Shown here: one piece after another, positions 36,556 through 43,977 of the stretch | Position numbering within the stretch: position 1 is the stretch's first letter | Layout of the letters: every line of letters starts with the position of its first letter | Assembly: GCA_016705695.1 (NCBI GenBank) | Contig: JADJLA010000003.1 | Coordinates: forward strand, 186,001-250,000 | Length of the DNA stretch: 64,000 nt | From: Sphingobacteriaceae bacterium | GTDB taxonomy: Bacteria; Bacteroidota; Bacteroidia; B-17B0; Aurantibacillaceae | Reading direction: 5' to 3' | Program-made: the position numbers and the translations under genes | Notes under the pieces: model-generated | Database searches by the model: none | What the model saw: the letters and a program-made list of their open reading frames with translations, nothing else | Told to the model about the DNA's origin: nothing

Positions 36556-37965
36556 TTATAAAACTTTACTTTGGCAAACAAAGTTGGAACGAGGTACTGA
36601 AGTTTTTGCAATAGCGTTAAAACCACCGTCTACTTCTTTAAAATTATGAATACCCCTCGCTTTTAAAATACTTGCTGCGATCATACTTCTATAGCCACCG
36701 GCGCAATGTAGGAAGAACGGTTTATCGTTTGTTATTTCAGCGAACCAACTATTTATTTGGTCCAAGGGTCGGTTATAAGCTTCGTTCACGTGTTCGGCAG
36801 CATATTCAGTTTCTTTACGCACATCGATCACTGTGTCCTTTTCAATTTTCACTTCTTTCGCAAATTCCTCAGCGCTTATTCTATTCACGCTATCAACTTC
36901 TTTATCTGCTTTTTTCCAATCATCAAAGCCGCCTTTTAAATGTCCAATGATATTATCAAAACCAACACGGCTTAAACGTGTAACACTTTCTTCTTCTTTT
37001 CCTGGATTTGTAATTAATAGAATAGGTTGTTTAACATCACGTATCAAGGCGCCAACCCAAGGAGCAAAATCGCCATTGATGCTTATATTAATAGAGCGAG
37101 GAATGAATCCATTCGTAAATTCAGCCGGAGTTCGTGTATCTAACATAATAGCTTCGGTTGTTTCTGCCGCTGCTTCAAATTCGGTAATTGATAAAGCTTT
37201 CATGCCATTATTTAAAACTGTATCAAAACTCTCGTAGCCTTTTTTGTTCATGGCAACATTCATGGGAAAATAAGCAGGAGGAGGTAACAAGCCATCGGTA
37301 ACTGCTTCCACAAATGCCTTTTTATTTGGTTGATTCAATGCGTAATTTATTTTCTTTTGATTACCCAAAGAATCAACTGTTTCTTTCATCATATTTTTTC
37401 CGCAAGCACTTCCTGCTCCGTGCGCAGGATAAACAGTAATGTCATCTGCAAGAGGCATGATTTTGCTATTGAGCGAATCGTATAGCATTCCAGCAAGTTC
37501 TTCCATAGTCATAGAAGCTGCTTTTTGCGCAAGATCGGGCCGACCAACATCGCCAAGAAATAAAGTATCACCACTAAATAACGAATGATCTTTTCCGTTT
37601 TCGTCTTTCAATAAGTAACATGTACTTTCTAATGTGTGGCCGGGTGTATGTAAAACTTTGATGGTAATATTTCCTAATTTGAATTCTTCACCATCTTTTG
37701 CAATGATCGCTTTAAATTCAGGATTGGCATTTGGACCAAAAACAATTGGCGCATCTGTTTTTTTACTTAGATCAAGATGACCCGAAACAAAATCGGCATG
37801 AAAATGTGTTTCAAAAACATATTTTATTTTCACATTATCTTTTTTTGCGCGTTCAATATAAGGTTGAACTTCTCGCAAAGGATCAATGATGGCGGCTTCA
37901 CCATTTGAGGTGATGTAGTAAGCACCTTGTGCCAAACAACCGGTATAAATTTGTTCTATTTTCAT
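36556..37965 (-). CDS. MBL-fold/rhodanese protein (persulfide dioxygenase-like)
   Basis: From the ATG at 37965 it has 469 residues and starts MKIEQIYTGCLAQGAYYI. The metallo-beta-lactamase domain (about 1-245) has the ETHE1-like site FETHFHADFVSGHLDL near 55, LHTPGHTLESTCYLL near 112 and FSGDTLFLGDVGRPDL near 131. Two rhodanese domains follow. The first (about 255-350) has the position of the catalytic Cys replaced (LLITNPGKEE); the second (about 365-460) keeps it as FLHCAGGYRSM. It should oxidise glutathione or other persulfides and handle sulfane sulfur. A longer in-frame N-terminus is possible, but the -7 box 14 nt upstream of 37965 argues for this start. Confidence 0.88.
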   Translation of the reverse strand: MKIEQIYTGCLAQGAYYITSNGEAAIIDPLREVQPYIERAKKDNVKIKYVFETHFHADFVSGHLDLSKKTDAPIVFGPNANPEFKAIIAKDGEEFKLGNITIKVLHTPGHTLESTCYLLKDENGKDHSLFSGDTLFLGDVGRPDLAQKAASMTMEELAGMLYDSLNSKIMPLADDITVYPAHGAGSACGKNMMKETVDSLGNQKKINYALNQPNKKAFVEAVTDGLLPPPAYFPMNVAMNKKGYESFDTVLNNGMKALSITEFEAAAETTEAIMLDTRTPAEFTNGFIPRSINISINGDFAPWVGALIRDVKQPILLITNPGKEEESVTRLSRVGFDNIIGHLKGGFDDWKKADKEVDSVNRISAEEFAKEVKIEKDTVIDVRKETEYAAEHVNEAYNRPLDQINSWFAEITNDKPFFLHCAGGYRSMIAASILKARGIHNFKEVDGGFNAIAKTSVPRSNFVCQSKVL

Positions 37966-37979
37966 AACTATTCTACTAA

Positions 37980-37987
37980 CAAAGTTA
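37980..37987 (-). promoter_or_regulatory. -7 element for the MBL-rhodanese/M28 operon
   Basis: On the minus strand TAACTTTG is an exact -7 match ending 14 nt before the ATG at 37965. It supports that start over the upstream one. Confidence 0.5.
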
Positions 37988-38116
37988 ATAAGTTGAATGC
38001 AATTTGCGTGGATAATTATCATTTCTTGGGATATTAATTCAATTTATTGAAAATCAAATAAATATATCATATTTAGATGTGATAAAAGCATGCGTTTTAT
38101 TGCAGAGTAGCAGAGA

Positions 38117-38527
38117 ATGGTTACATTTACGATTATGCAAATTCCAAAGGATGCAATTGAGTTAAGAGGTTATTTTACCTGGATGGGTAAAGATGGCATT
38201 GCGCGGACGAGTGTAAAACCGGGGATAGATATTACACTTGAATTTGCAATGGAAAACACAAAAGTGGTGACAAGTTTTTTTTCTGATAAAAAATTTCCTA
38301 TCCTTATCAATTCGCGAGGAATAAAATCAATGAGTTATGAAGCGCGCCGACATTTTTCGGCACAAGATAGGGATACGAAAACAAACGCGTTCGCAATCGT
38401 CATTGGTTCAACGATCAGCCGTGTTCTGGGAAACTTTTATTTAGGTATAAATAAACCGGCTGTTCCAACAAAATTATTTGATAACGAAGAAGAAGCTACT
38501 AAATGGCTTCAACAGTTTTTGAACTAA
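38117..38527 (+). CDS. STAS/SpoIIAA-like protein paired with a histidine kinase (DUF7793-like)
   Basis: The 136-residue soluble protein probably starts at the internal ATG MQIPKDAIE (38135). It has TLEFAMENTKVVTSFFSD near residue 44, FPILINSRGIKSMSYEARR near 65 and FAIVIGSTISRVLGNFYLG near 97, with a C-terminal EEEATKWLQQFL helix. The alternating strands and helices and the WL ending recall the small STAS-like proteins (DUF7793) found beside Bacteroidetes sensor kinases. It is coupled to the kinase gene by TAATG or by a longer overlap. It may sense or transmit a signal to the kinase; this is inference from context. Confidence 0.65.
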   Translation: MVTFTIMQIPKDAIELRGYFTWMGKDGIARTSVKPGIDITLEFAMENTKVVTSFFSDKKFPILINSRGIKSMSYEARRHFSAQDRDTKTNAFAIVIGSTISRVLGNFYLGINKPAVPTKLFDNEEEATKWLQQFLN

Positions 38528-39315
38528 TGGCTCCAAATAACAAGATCCCTCTTTCAGATAACGCGCGCGCTAATGAGGTGCTTGAAGTGATCATGGCATT
38601 TGCGCGTCAGGATTTTGGAAAAAAGGTAAGTCTAAAAAATGATGATAGCGTTTTAGATGGCATAGGCGCAGGGGTAAATATGCTGGGCGAAGAATTGCAG
38701 CATTCAACTATTTCCCTTAGAGAAAAGGAGCAGCTATTAAAAGAGATCCATCATCGTGTGAAAAACAACATGCAGATCATTTCGAGTTTATTGAGTTTAC
38801 AATCAGAGAGCACTGAGGATCAAAAATTCATAGGGCTTATACGTGAGAGCCGTAATCGAATTAATTCAATGGCCCTGGTGCATGAAATGTTATATCAATC
38901 AGATGATCTGAGTAAAATTGAATTGAAAGAATATATTGAAACATTAAGTTCAAGCGTTCACCGATCTTATGCTTTACCAAATTCTGACCTTGAATTTGTT
39001 TACGATATTGAAGCTAAAGTTCATTTTAATATCGATAAAATGATACCTATAGGTTTGATCTTGAATGAGGCTATTAGTAATTCTTTAAAACACGCGTTCC
39101 CAAAAGGGAAAGGGAAGTTGAGGGTTAGTCTTAAGCGACAAAAAGAAAAATATCAACTTTTAATTTCTGATGACGGGATCGGTTTTAAGAAGGATTTTGA
39201 CCCTGAAAAAGATTCACACCTTGGGATACAACTCATATACATGCTTACCGAACAATTAGGTGGTAAGTTGGTGGTGAAGAGTGAGGGTGGCGTAAGTTAT
39301 AGCATTCTATTCTAA
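38503..39315 (+). CDS. HisKA_2-type sensor histidine kinase, soluble
   Basis: The frame gives 270 residues from 38503, but the ATG at 38527, overlapping the previous stop as TAATG, is an equally good start. The HisKA_2 box LLKEIHHRVKNNMQIISSL near residue 84 carries the phospho-His. The HATPase domain follows: IPIGLILNEAISNSLKHAF near 190, ISDDGIGFKKDF near 228 and LGIQLIYMLTEQLGG near 245. There is no membrane segment and no PAS or GAF domain, so input must come from another protein, probably the STAS-like neighbour. No response regulator is adjacent. Confidence 0.88.
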   Translation: MASTVFELMAPNNKIPLSDNARANEVLEVIMAFARQDFGKKVSLKNDDSVLDGIGAGVNMLGEELQHSTISLREKEQLLKEIHHRVKNNMQIISSLLSLQSESTEDQKFIGLIRESRNRINSMALVHEMLYQSDDLSKIELKEYIETLSSSVHRSYALPNSDLEFVYDIEAKVHFNIDKMIPIGLILNEAISNSLKHAFPKGKGKLRVSLKRQKEKYQLLISDDGIGFKKDFDPEKDSHLGIQLIYMLTEQLGGKLVVKSEGGVSYSILF

Positions 39316-39447
39316 ATTAAGCAAGTTCAGGGTGTAGGGGGCAGGCCTTTAACCTAACCGATAAGCTCAAAACATTCTTATTTAATTTTATAAGATATAT
39401 TTTTTATGAAATATTTTCGTTATTATTACATGTAAAATCATGAAGCC

Positions 39448-40575
39448 ATGAGATCAATTTTTATTTTTTTATTTTGTGTTTTAACAACGTCATTCTTTTC
39501 ACAGACGCCTGTTTACGACGATCTTACATTTGACGAAGAAGAGTTGAGTGCAAGCTATAAAGGGTCTGCAAAACAACACATCAATTTAAAATCCAAAAAA
39601 GGAACCGGCGGTATGCCCAAGGTGCCTGAAGCAGATGCTTTAAAAACCGCGGAGATAACCGATATTATTTTAGTTTTTACTGAAACAAATGAAGATGCTG
39701 CCGGAACACGCGAAGAAAACAATCGCGAACGTTGGGAGAACTTGATGAGCACTTATCCTGAGTTCTTTCAGTTCTCTACTAGCTATAAAAATGTTTGTCA
39801 ATGTGTGATGGGTGGAGATGCTGAAACATTAAAACCTAGTCAGGGATTTTATATTTATTATAAAACCGCTGAGCAAAAAGCTGCAGAGAAGGCGGCCGAA
39901 AAAGCGAAAGCAGATGCGGAATTTTTAGCAGAAGCTGCCGCAGCAAAAAAAGCTGAGAAAGAAGTAAAGAAAGAAGATAAAGTTGTAAAGAACGATAAGA
40001 AAGAAAAAGAGAAGGAAGTAGAGAAGCCAAAAAAGGAAAAAGAAAAGAAAGAGGAGAAAAAAGAAGAAGTAAAGGAGGAGGAAGAGACTTCTACTGCTGT
40101 GGAAGGTGCTGTTGAAACCGTTGCAGTTGAAATTAAACCAAAAAGAGCCGGTTATAAAAAACCAAAAGTATCTAAAGATAAAAAAGCTTGTCGCCCTCCT
40201 TGTTATGGATACGGTGAGGAGGATCTTAATAATTTCTTCAAGGATCAGATCGTATTGAGCAAAAAACAAAGACGTTCGGTTAAAGGTTCGGCATCTATTG
40301 CAAAGCTTTCATTGAATTTTGACGGCTCTATTAAAAAAGCAATGGTAAATGGTGCTAATGCTCAATTGAACGAACTTGTAACTGTTGCTCTTAAGAACAT
40401 GGATCTTTGGAACCCGGCTGTAAAAGCAGGTGTAACTGTAAAGTCAGAAGTTAAGATTACGTTGAAATACGATAAAAGCACAAAGGCCATTAAACCTTTT
40501 GAAGTAATGATCACTCCACGTCCAAATCCAAAGTGCACCGAGTGTAAAACGGATTCGGAGATATTTGGAGATTAG
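39448..40575 (+). CDS. Secreted protein with Lys/Glu-rich segment and TonB-C-like end
   Basis: The 375-residue protein has a signal peptide (FIFLFCVLTTSFFSQ). Residues about 50-130 form a small domain with two cysteines (NVCQCVMGG). Then come about 90 residues of Ala/Lys/Glu repeats (about 140-230). The C-terminal domain (about 245-360) has a Cys pair (KACRPPCYGYG), SASIAKLSLNFDGSIKKAM and ALKNMDLWNPAVKAGVTVK. The last pattern mimics the TonB C-terminal fold (covariation of a strand then WxPA). It lacks the TonB membrane anchor and Pro-rich box, so it is not a normal TonB. Function unknown. It has its own terminator. Confidence 0.6.
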   Translation: MRSIFIFLFCVLTTSFFSQTPVYDDLTFDEEELSASYKGSAKQHINLKSKKGTGGMPKVPEADALKTAEITDIILVFTETNEDAAGTREENNRERWENLMSTYPEFFQFSTSYKNVCQCVMGGDAETLKPSQGFYIYYKTAEQKAAEKAAEKAKADAEFLAEAAAAKKAEKEVKKEDKVVKNDKKEKEKEVEKPKKEKEKKEEKKEEVKEEEETSTAVEGAVETVAVEIKPKRAGYKKPKVSKDKKACRPPCYGYGEEDLNNFFKDQIVLSKKQRRSVKGSASIAKLSLNFDGSIKKAMVNGANAQLNELVTVALKNMDLWNPAVKAGVTVKSEVKITLKYDKSTKAIKPFEVMITPRPNPKCTECKTDSEIFGD

Positions 40576-40594
40576 TACAGAAATTGAAGGATTG

Positions 40595-40630
40595 AAAAAA
40601 CCTCTCAGGAATGGGAGGTTTTTTTTTCGC
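40595..40630 (+). terminator. Rho-independent terminator after the TonB-C-like gene
   Basis: AAAACCTCTCA, GGAA loop and TGGGAGGTTTTTTTTT form a stable hairpin with a long T-run, about 20 nt past the stop codon. Confidence 0.92.
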
Positions 40631-40669
40631 ATATTTGAAGTTTAGAAATAAGACAATAAGTACAAGTAA

Positions 40670-41692
40670 ATGGATTCGGTATCACACATTGTTATTGGCG
40701 CTGCAATTGGCGAAACATTTCTTGGCAAGAAAATAGGGCGTTGGGGAATGTTATTAGGTGCAGTTGCGAAAAGCGCACCAGATTTTGATCTGTTTTACAC
40801 CGGATTAGCCGACCCACGCGCTTATATGTGCGAGCATAGAGCTCATACACATTCCTTGTTTATTGAAGCACTTTACGCTATACCTATTGCGTGGTTGCTG
40901 GTTAAACTCTTTAAACAAAAAGTTTCATTTCAGCGCATGTTACTATTTATGCTGGCTTGTTTATGGGGCCATTCACTTTTGGATTGGTGCACTAACTTTG
41001 GCACACAACTACTATTGCCTTTTAGTAATGAAAACTACTCGTTAAACACCCTTGCGATCGGTGATCTATTATTTACACTACCTATGTTAGCAATGGTTTT
41101 GACCGCTGTTTTTCACAAAAGAAACAATGAGCGAAGGAACAAACTTGCCCGAGCCTCTTTGATATACTGCTTAGCTTATTTAGGGCTTACCTTTATTAAT
41201 AAAGCTCAAGTTGAGACTGTTGTTCAGAGATCGATGGCGAAAAACAATATTCCTGTTACTACCCATATAACAAATCCAACGATGCTTAATAATGTATTAT
41301 GGTATTCTGTAGCCAGCAATGATAGTACTGTTTTTATTGGGGAGGTTAGTTTATTTCACAGGAAAAATCCCATCACTTGGTACAGCTACCCACGTAATCA
41401 ACAGCTGATGCAACAATGCAAAAGCAAAAAAGATGTTGAAATACTCAGATGGTTTGGCGACCCTTACACAATTGCAGAAACAAATGGTGATACATTGAAT
41501 ATGTATGCCGTAAAATTTGGCAGAACAAATATGAAAGAAAGCGCATTACAAAAAACATTTGTATTTCACTATAAACTGTATCAAAAAAGCGGTATTGAGA
41601 TCATGGGCATGATGGAGCCCAATGGAAAAAACACCAATCTGAAAGAAAGTTTTGTTGATCTATGGGAAAGAATTTGGGGGAGAAGATATTGA
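40670..41692 (+). CDS. YdjM/DUF457-type membrane-bound metal-dependent hydrolase
   Basis: The 340-residue protein has the family opening MDSVSHIVIGAAIGE and a likely metal site in KSAPDFDLF near residue 35 and HRAHTHSLF near 58. A further conserved region is LWGHSLLDWCTNFGTQLL near 103. About five membrane helices occupy residues 65-175. The C-terminal 165 residues are soluble and beta-rich (VLWYSVASNDSTVFIGE). YdjM relatives are membrane proteins with phospholipase-like metal sites; the natural substrate is not established. Monocistronic. Confidence 0.82.
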   Translation: MDSVSHIVIGAAIGETFLGKKIGRWGMLLGAVAKSAPDFDLFYTGLADPRAYMCEHRAHTHSLFIEALYAIPIAWLLVKLFKQKVSFQRMLLFMLACLWGHSLLDWCTNFGTQLLLPFSNENYSLNTLAIGDLLFTLPMLAMVLTAVFHKRNNERRNKLARASLIYCLAYLGLTFINKAQVETVVQRSMAKNNIPVTTHITNPTMLNNVLWYSVASNDSTVFIGEVSLFHRKNPITWYSYPRNQQLMQQCKSKKDVEILRWFGDPYTIAETNGDTLNMYAVKFGRTNMKESALQKTFVFHYKLYQKSGIEIMGMMEPNGKNTNLKESFVDLWERIWGRRY

Positions 41693-41840
41693 AGCAAAAA
41701 GCTCTCTTTTACTTCTCAAATAAAAAGCATCCAACTAACTAGAGTTTTTTTTGTGCCCTACAGGTTATATTTATCGAACTTTATTGATGCTTTTCAATCA
41801 ATTAGAATATTGATTTATAGCTACGCTGAGATAAAGAGGA

Positions 41841-42632
41841 TTATTTAGCTAATTTCAGAATTCTAACAGCTCCTTTTGCAACTAATAAGAAAACGATTGA
41901 GCCAATAATTAGGTCAGGGAATTTTGAATTGCTGAAGTAAACAAGGATACCCGCAACAATAACCCCAACATTTACGATCACGTCATTACTGGTAAAGATC
42001 ATGCTCGCCTGCATATGGGCCTCCTTACTTTTTGACTTCTGAAGGAGGTAAAGTGAAACAGCATTTCCAATCAAGGCAAAAAGCGATATCACTATCATTG
42101 TTTGAAATGCTGGAATTTCTTCAGACCCTAAAAACCTCCTTATAACTTCAATTATTCCAAATAGGGCTAAAGCCATCTGCAAGCATCCACTAATTTTCGC
42201 AACTCTTTTCTTTTTGACGGCTACATGTCCAACAGCATACAAACTTAAGCCATAAACAAAGGCGTCGGCAAGCATGTCCAAACTATCAGCAATCAATCCC
42301 ATCGACCCCGAAAAAAATCCGGTGATGATCTCTATAACGAAGAGTGTAAGATTGATCAGCAAAACATTCCAAAGTAATTTTTTTTCCTTGGAATGATCAT
42401 CATTAGTAAAGGATAACTCGCTTTCCTCACTATGAATTAAAGTAGCTCCAAGGTTCAAATCATTTACAGCCTCATAAATTGGATTTATTTCGCTCTCATG
42501 ATAAACATATAAATTTCTATTCGGTATATCAAAATCCAATTTCACGAACTCTTGCCCATCCAATTTCATACGGATCATGTTTTCCTCAGAAGGACAATCC
42601 ATTTTAGAAATATGAATAGTTGATTTTTTCAT
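41841..42632 (-). CDS. Cation diffusion facilitator-like transporter with N-terminal HMA-like domain
   Basis: The 263-residue protein begins with an HMA-like fold (about residues 1-70). It has a single-cysteine HISKMDCPSEENMIRM motif, in place of the usual CxxC. The CDF membrane domain follows (about 82-262) with LIADSLDMLADAFVYG near 114 and TSNDVIVNVGVIV near 213 as likely metal-site helices. There is no long C-terminal cytoplasmic domain. It probably moves divalent metal such as Zn or Fe out of the cytoplasm; the ion is not known. A tandem promoter box lies 4 and 12 nt before the ATG. Confidence 0.82.
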   Translation of the reverse strand: MKKSTIHISKMDCPSEENMIRMKLDGQEFVKLDFDIPNRNLYVYHESEINPIYEAVNDLNLGATLIHSEESELSFTNDDHSKEKKLLWNVLLINLTLFVIEIITGFFSGSMGLIADSLDMLADAFVYGLSLYAVGHVAVKKKRVAKISGCLQMALALFGIIEVIRRFLGSEEIPAFQTMIVISLFALIGNAVSLYLLQKSKSKEAHMQASMIFTSNDVIVNVGVIVAGILVYFSNSKFPDLIIGSIVFLLVAKGAVRILKLAK

Positions 42633-42636
42633 AACT

Positions 42637-42652
42637 CAAAAGTACAAAAGTA
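42637..42652 (-). promoter_or_regulatory. Tandem -7 elements for the CDF gene
   Basis: On the minus strand TACTTTTG occurs twice in direct tandem (42645-42652 and 42637-42644), both exact TAnnTTTG matches. The nearer ends 4 nt before the ATG at 42632. The further one fits a short leader better. Confidence 0.45.
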
Positions 42653-42673
42653 GAAATGAAAAAAATGAATGAA

Positions 42674-42706
42674 AAAAGGTCAACAAGTTTCCTTATTGAC
42701 CTTTTG
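42674..42706 (-). terminator. Terminator of the tRNA-Leu transcript
   Basis: On the minus strand AAAAGGTCAA and TTGACCTTTT form a 10-bp stem, followed by more T. It begins at the base after the tRNA. Confidence 0.85.
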
Positions 42707-42790
42707 TACCCGAACTCGGGGTCGAACCGAGATATCAGTGAAGATACTGGTGTTTGAGACCAGCGCGTCTACCAATTCCGCCATCCGGGC
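42707..42790 (-). tRNA. tRNA-Leu (anticodon CAA)
   Basis: Reading the minus strand, the 84-nt gene starts GCCCGGATGGCGG and folds completely. The acceptor stem is GCCCGGA with TTCGGGT, and the D arm is in GGAATTGGTAGACGC. The anticodon arm is CTGGT-CTCAAAC-ACCAG, so the anticodon is CAA. A long variable arm (TATCTTCACTGATAT region) marks it as a class II tRNA, and the T arm is CTCGG-TTCGACC-CCGAG. The discriminator base is A, as in leucine tRNAs. CCA is not encoded. A partial copy of the 5' half lies 21 nt upstream. Confidence 0.95.
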
Positions 42791-42811
42791 ATTTCTTCTT
42801 TCTTCTTTTAT

Positions 42812-42854
42812 GCGCGTCTACCATCCCGATAGCTATCGGGACCGCCATCCGGGC
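42812..42854 (-). repeat. Partial duplicate of the tRNA-Leu 5' half with an 18-bp palindrome
   Basis: On the minus strand this reads GCCCGGATGGCGG, then TCCCGATAGCTATCGGGA (42824-42841, perfect palindrome), then TGGTAGACGCGC. The outer parts equal tRNA-Leu bases 1-13 and 17-28 exactly; the palindrome stands in place of AAT. Identity continues a few bases into the 5' flank (AAATGCCC). It lies between the tRNA promoter and the real tRNA, so it should be transcribed. Confidence 0.9.
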
Positions 42855-42888
42855 ATTTTCTGTTAAAAACGAGCTTTAACAGGGGGTA

Positions 42889-42919
42889 CAAAGCTATATT
42901 TTCTTTAGCACTTGACCAA
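42889..42919 (-). promoter_or_regulatory. Bacteroidetes promoter of tRNA-Leu
   Basis: On the minus strand TTG (42917-42919) is followed after 20 nt by TAGCTTTG (42889-42896), an exact consensus with correct spacing. The expected start, near 42885, is about 95 nt upstream of the mature tRNA, so the leader includes the partial tRNA copy. Confidence 0.75.
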
Positions 42920-42924
42920 AAAAA

Positions 42925-42955
42925 TTGCCTAAAACCCACAAAATCACTATATTTG
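42925..42955 (+). promoter_or_regulatory. Bacteroidetes promoter of prs
   Basis: TTG at 42925-42927 and TATATTTG at 42948-42955 are 20 nt apart. The prs ATG follows 17 nt later. It stands back-to-back with the tRNA-Leu promoter, separated by 5 bp. Confidence 0.78.
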
Positions 42956-42972
42956 CACTCCTTTTTTAAAAC

Positions 42973-43905
42973 ATGGAATCAGAGGTTCGTTTATTTTCAG
43001 GAATTGCATCGGATGTTGTGGCTACAAAAATAGCTAAGGCATACGGTCAGCATTTGGGTAAGGTGGAGCATTATCGCTTTAGCGATGGTGAATTGCAGGT
43101 ATCTTACGAAGAGAGTATTCGTGGGCAAAGTGTATTTATTATTCAAAGTACAATGCCACCTGCTGATAATTTAATGGAAATGCTTTTGTTGATAGATGCA
43201 GCCAAACGTGCAAGCGCTCGCCACATCATCGCAGTACTTCCATATTTTGGTTATGCACGTCAGGATCGTAAAGATCAACCGCGTGTAGCAATTGGCGCAA
43301 AGTTAGTAGCTGATATGTTGGCTGTGGCTGGGGCAACTCGCGTTATGACGATGGATCTTCACGCTGATCAAATTCAAGGTTTTTTTAACGTGCCGGTTGA
43401 TCATTTATATGCATCAACGGTATTTATGCCCTATATACAATCACTTAACTTAAGTAATTTGGCTATGGCCGCTCCTGATATGGGTGGAAGCAAACGTGCC
43501 AATGCTTACGCAAAACATTTAAATGCTGATCTGGTTATTTGCTATAAACAACGCGCTAAAGCAAATGTGATAGAAAGTATGACGGCTATTGGAGAGATAG
43601 AGGGAAGAAATATTGTATTGGTAGATGATCTTGTAGATACTGGTGGAACTTTGTGCAAAGCGGCAGATATGATGATGGAAAGAGGTGCTTTAAGTGTAAG
43701 AGCAATTTGTACACATCCTGTATTATCAGGGAAGGCATATGAAAATATTGCTAAATCAAAATTGAAAGAATTAATTGTTACAGATACTATTCCTTTAAGT
43801 CAGGAAAGTGAAAAAATAAAAGTATTAAGTATTGCCGATCTATTCGCGAAAGTGATCAACAGCGTTCATAATTACGAATCTATCAGCTCGAACTTTATAG
43901 TATAA
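42973..43905 (+). CDS. prs: Ribose-phosphate pyrophosphokinase
   Basis: PRPP synthetase makes the PRPP used for nucleotides, histidine and NAD. The 310 residues include RFSDGELQVSYEESIRG near residue 36, PYFGYARQDRKDQPR near 93, MDLHADQIQGFFNVP near 128 and the PRPP loop VLVDDLVDTGGTL near 216. The class I length and the regulatory flexible-loop region are normal. It is followed after 72 nt by rplY, a common Bacteroidetes pairing. Confidence 0.96.
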   Translation: MESEVRLFSGIASDVVATKIAKAYGQHLGKVEHYRFSDGELQVSYEESIRGQSVFIIQSTMPPADNLMEMLLLIDAAKRASARHIIAVLPYFGYARQDRKDQPRVAIGAKLVADMLAVAGATRVMTMDLHADQIQGFFNVPVDHLYASTVFMPYIQSLNLSNLAMAAPDMGGSKRANAYAKHLNADLVICYKQRAKANVIESMTAIGEIEGRNIVLVDDLVDTGGTLCKAADMMMERGALSVRAICTHPVLSGKAYENIAKSKLKELIVTDTIPLSQESEKIKVLSIADLFAKVINSVHNYESISSNFIV

Positions 43906-43923
43906 CCCGTAAAATAAATAACC

Positions 43924-43960
43924 GAGTTGAGAACTACGAAACGGGCGTAGAGCTTAACTC
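43924..43960 (+). promoter_or_regulatory. Putative rplY leader hairpin
   Basis: GAGTTGAGAACTACG (43924-43938) and CGTAGAGCTTAACTC (43946-43960) pair over 15 positions: 12 Watson-Crick pairs, one G-U and a tandem purine-purine internal loop (A-G, A-A). The hairpin loop is AAACGGG. It ends 17 nt before the rplY ATG and has no T-run. L25 binds the non-canonical loop E of 5S rRNA, so this could be an autoregulatory mimic. Function is inferred. Confidence 0.5.
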
Positions 43961-43977
43961 ACAAAAATTAAAACAAA

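Noticed and set aside
39836..40269. Reverse frames of 64 and 114 residues rich in Phe and Leu
   Set aside because: They are complements of the Lys/Glu-rich repeat of the TonB-C-like gene.
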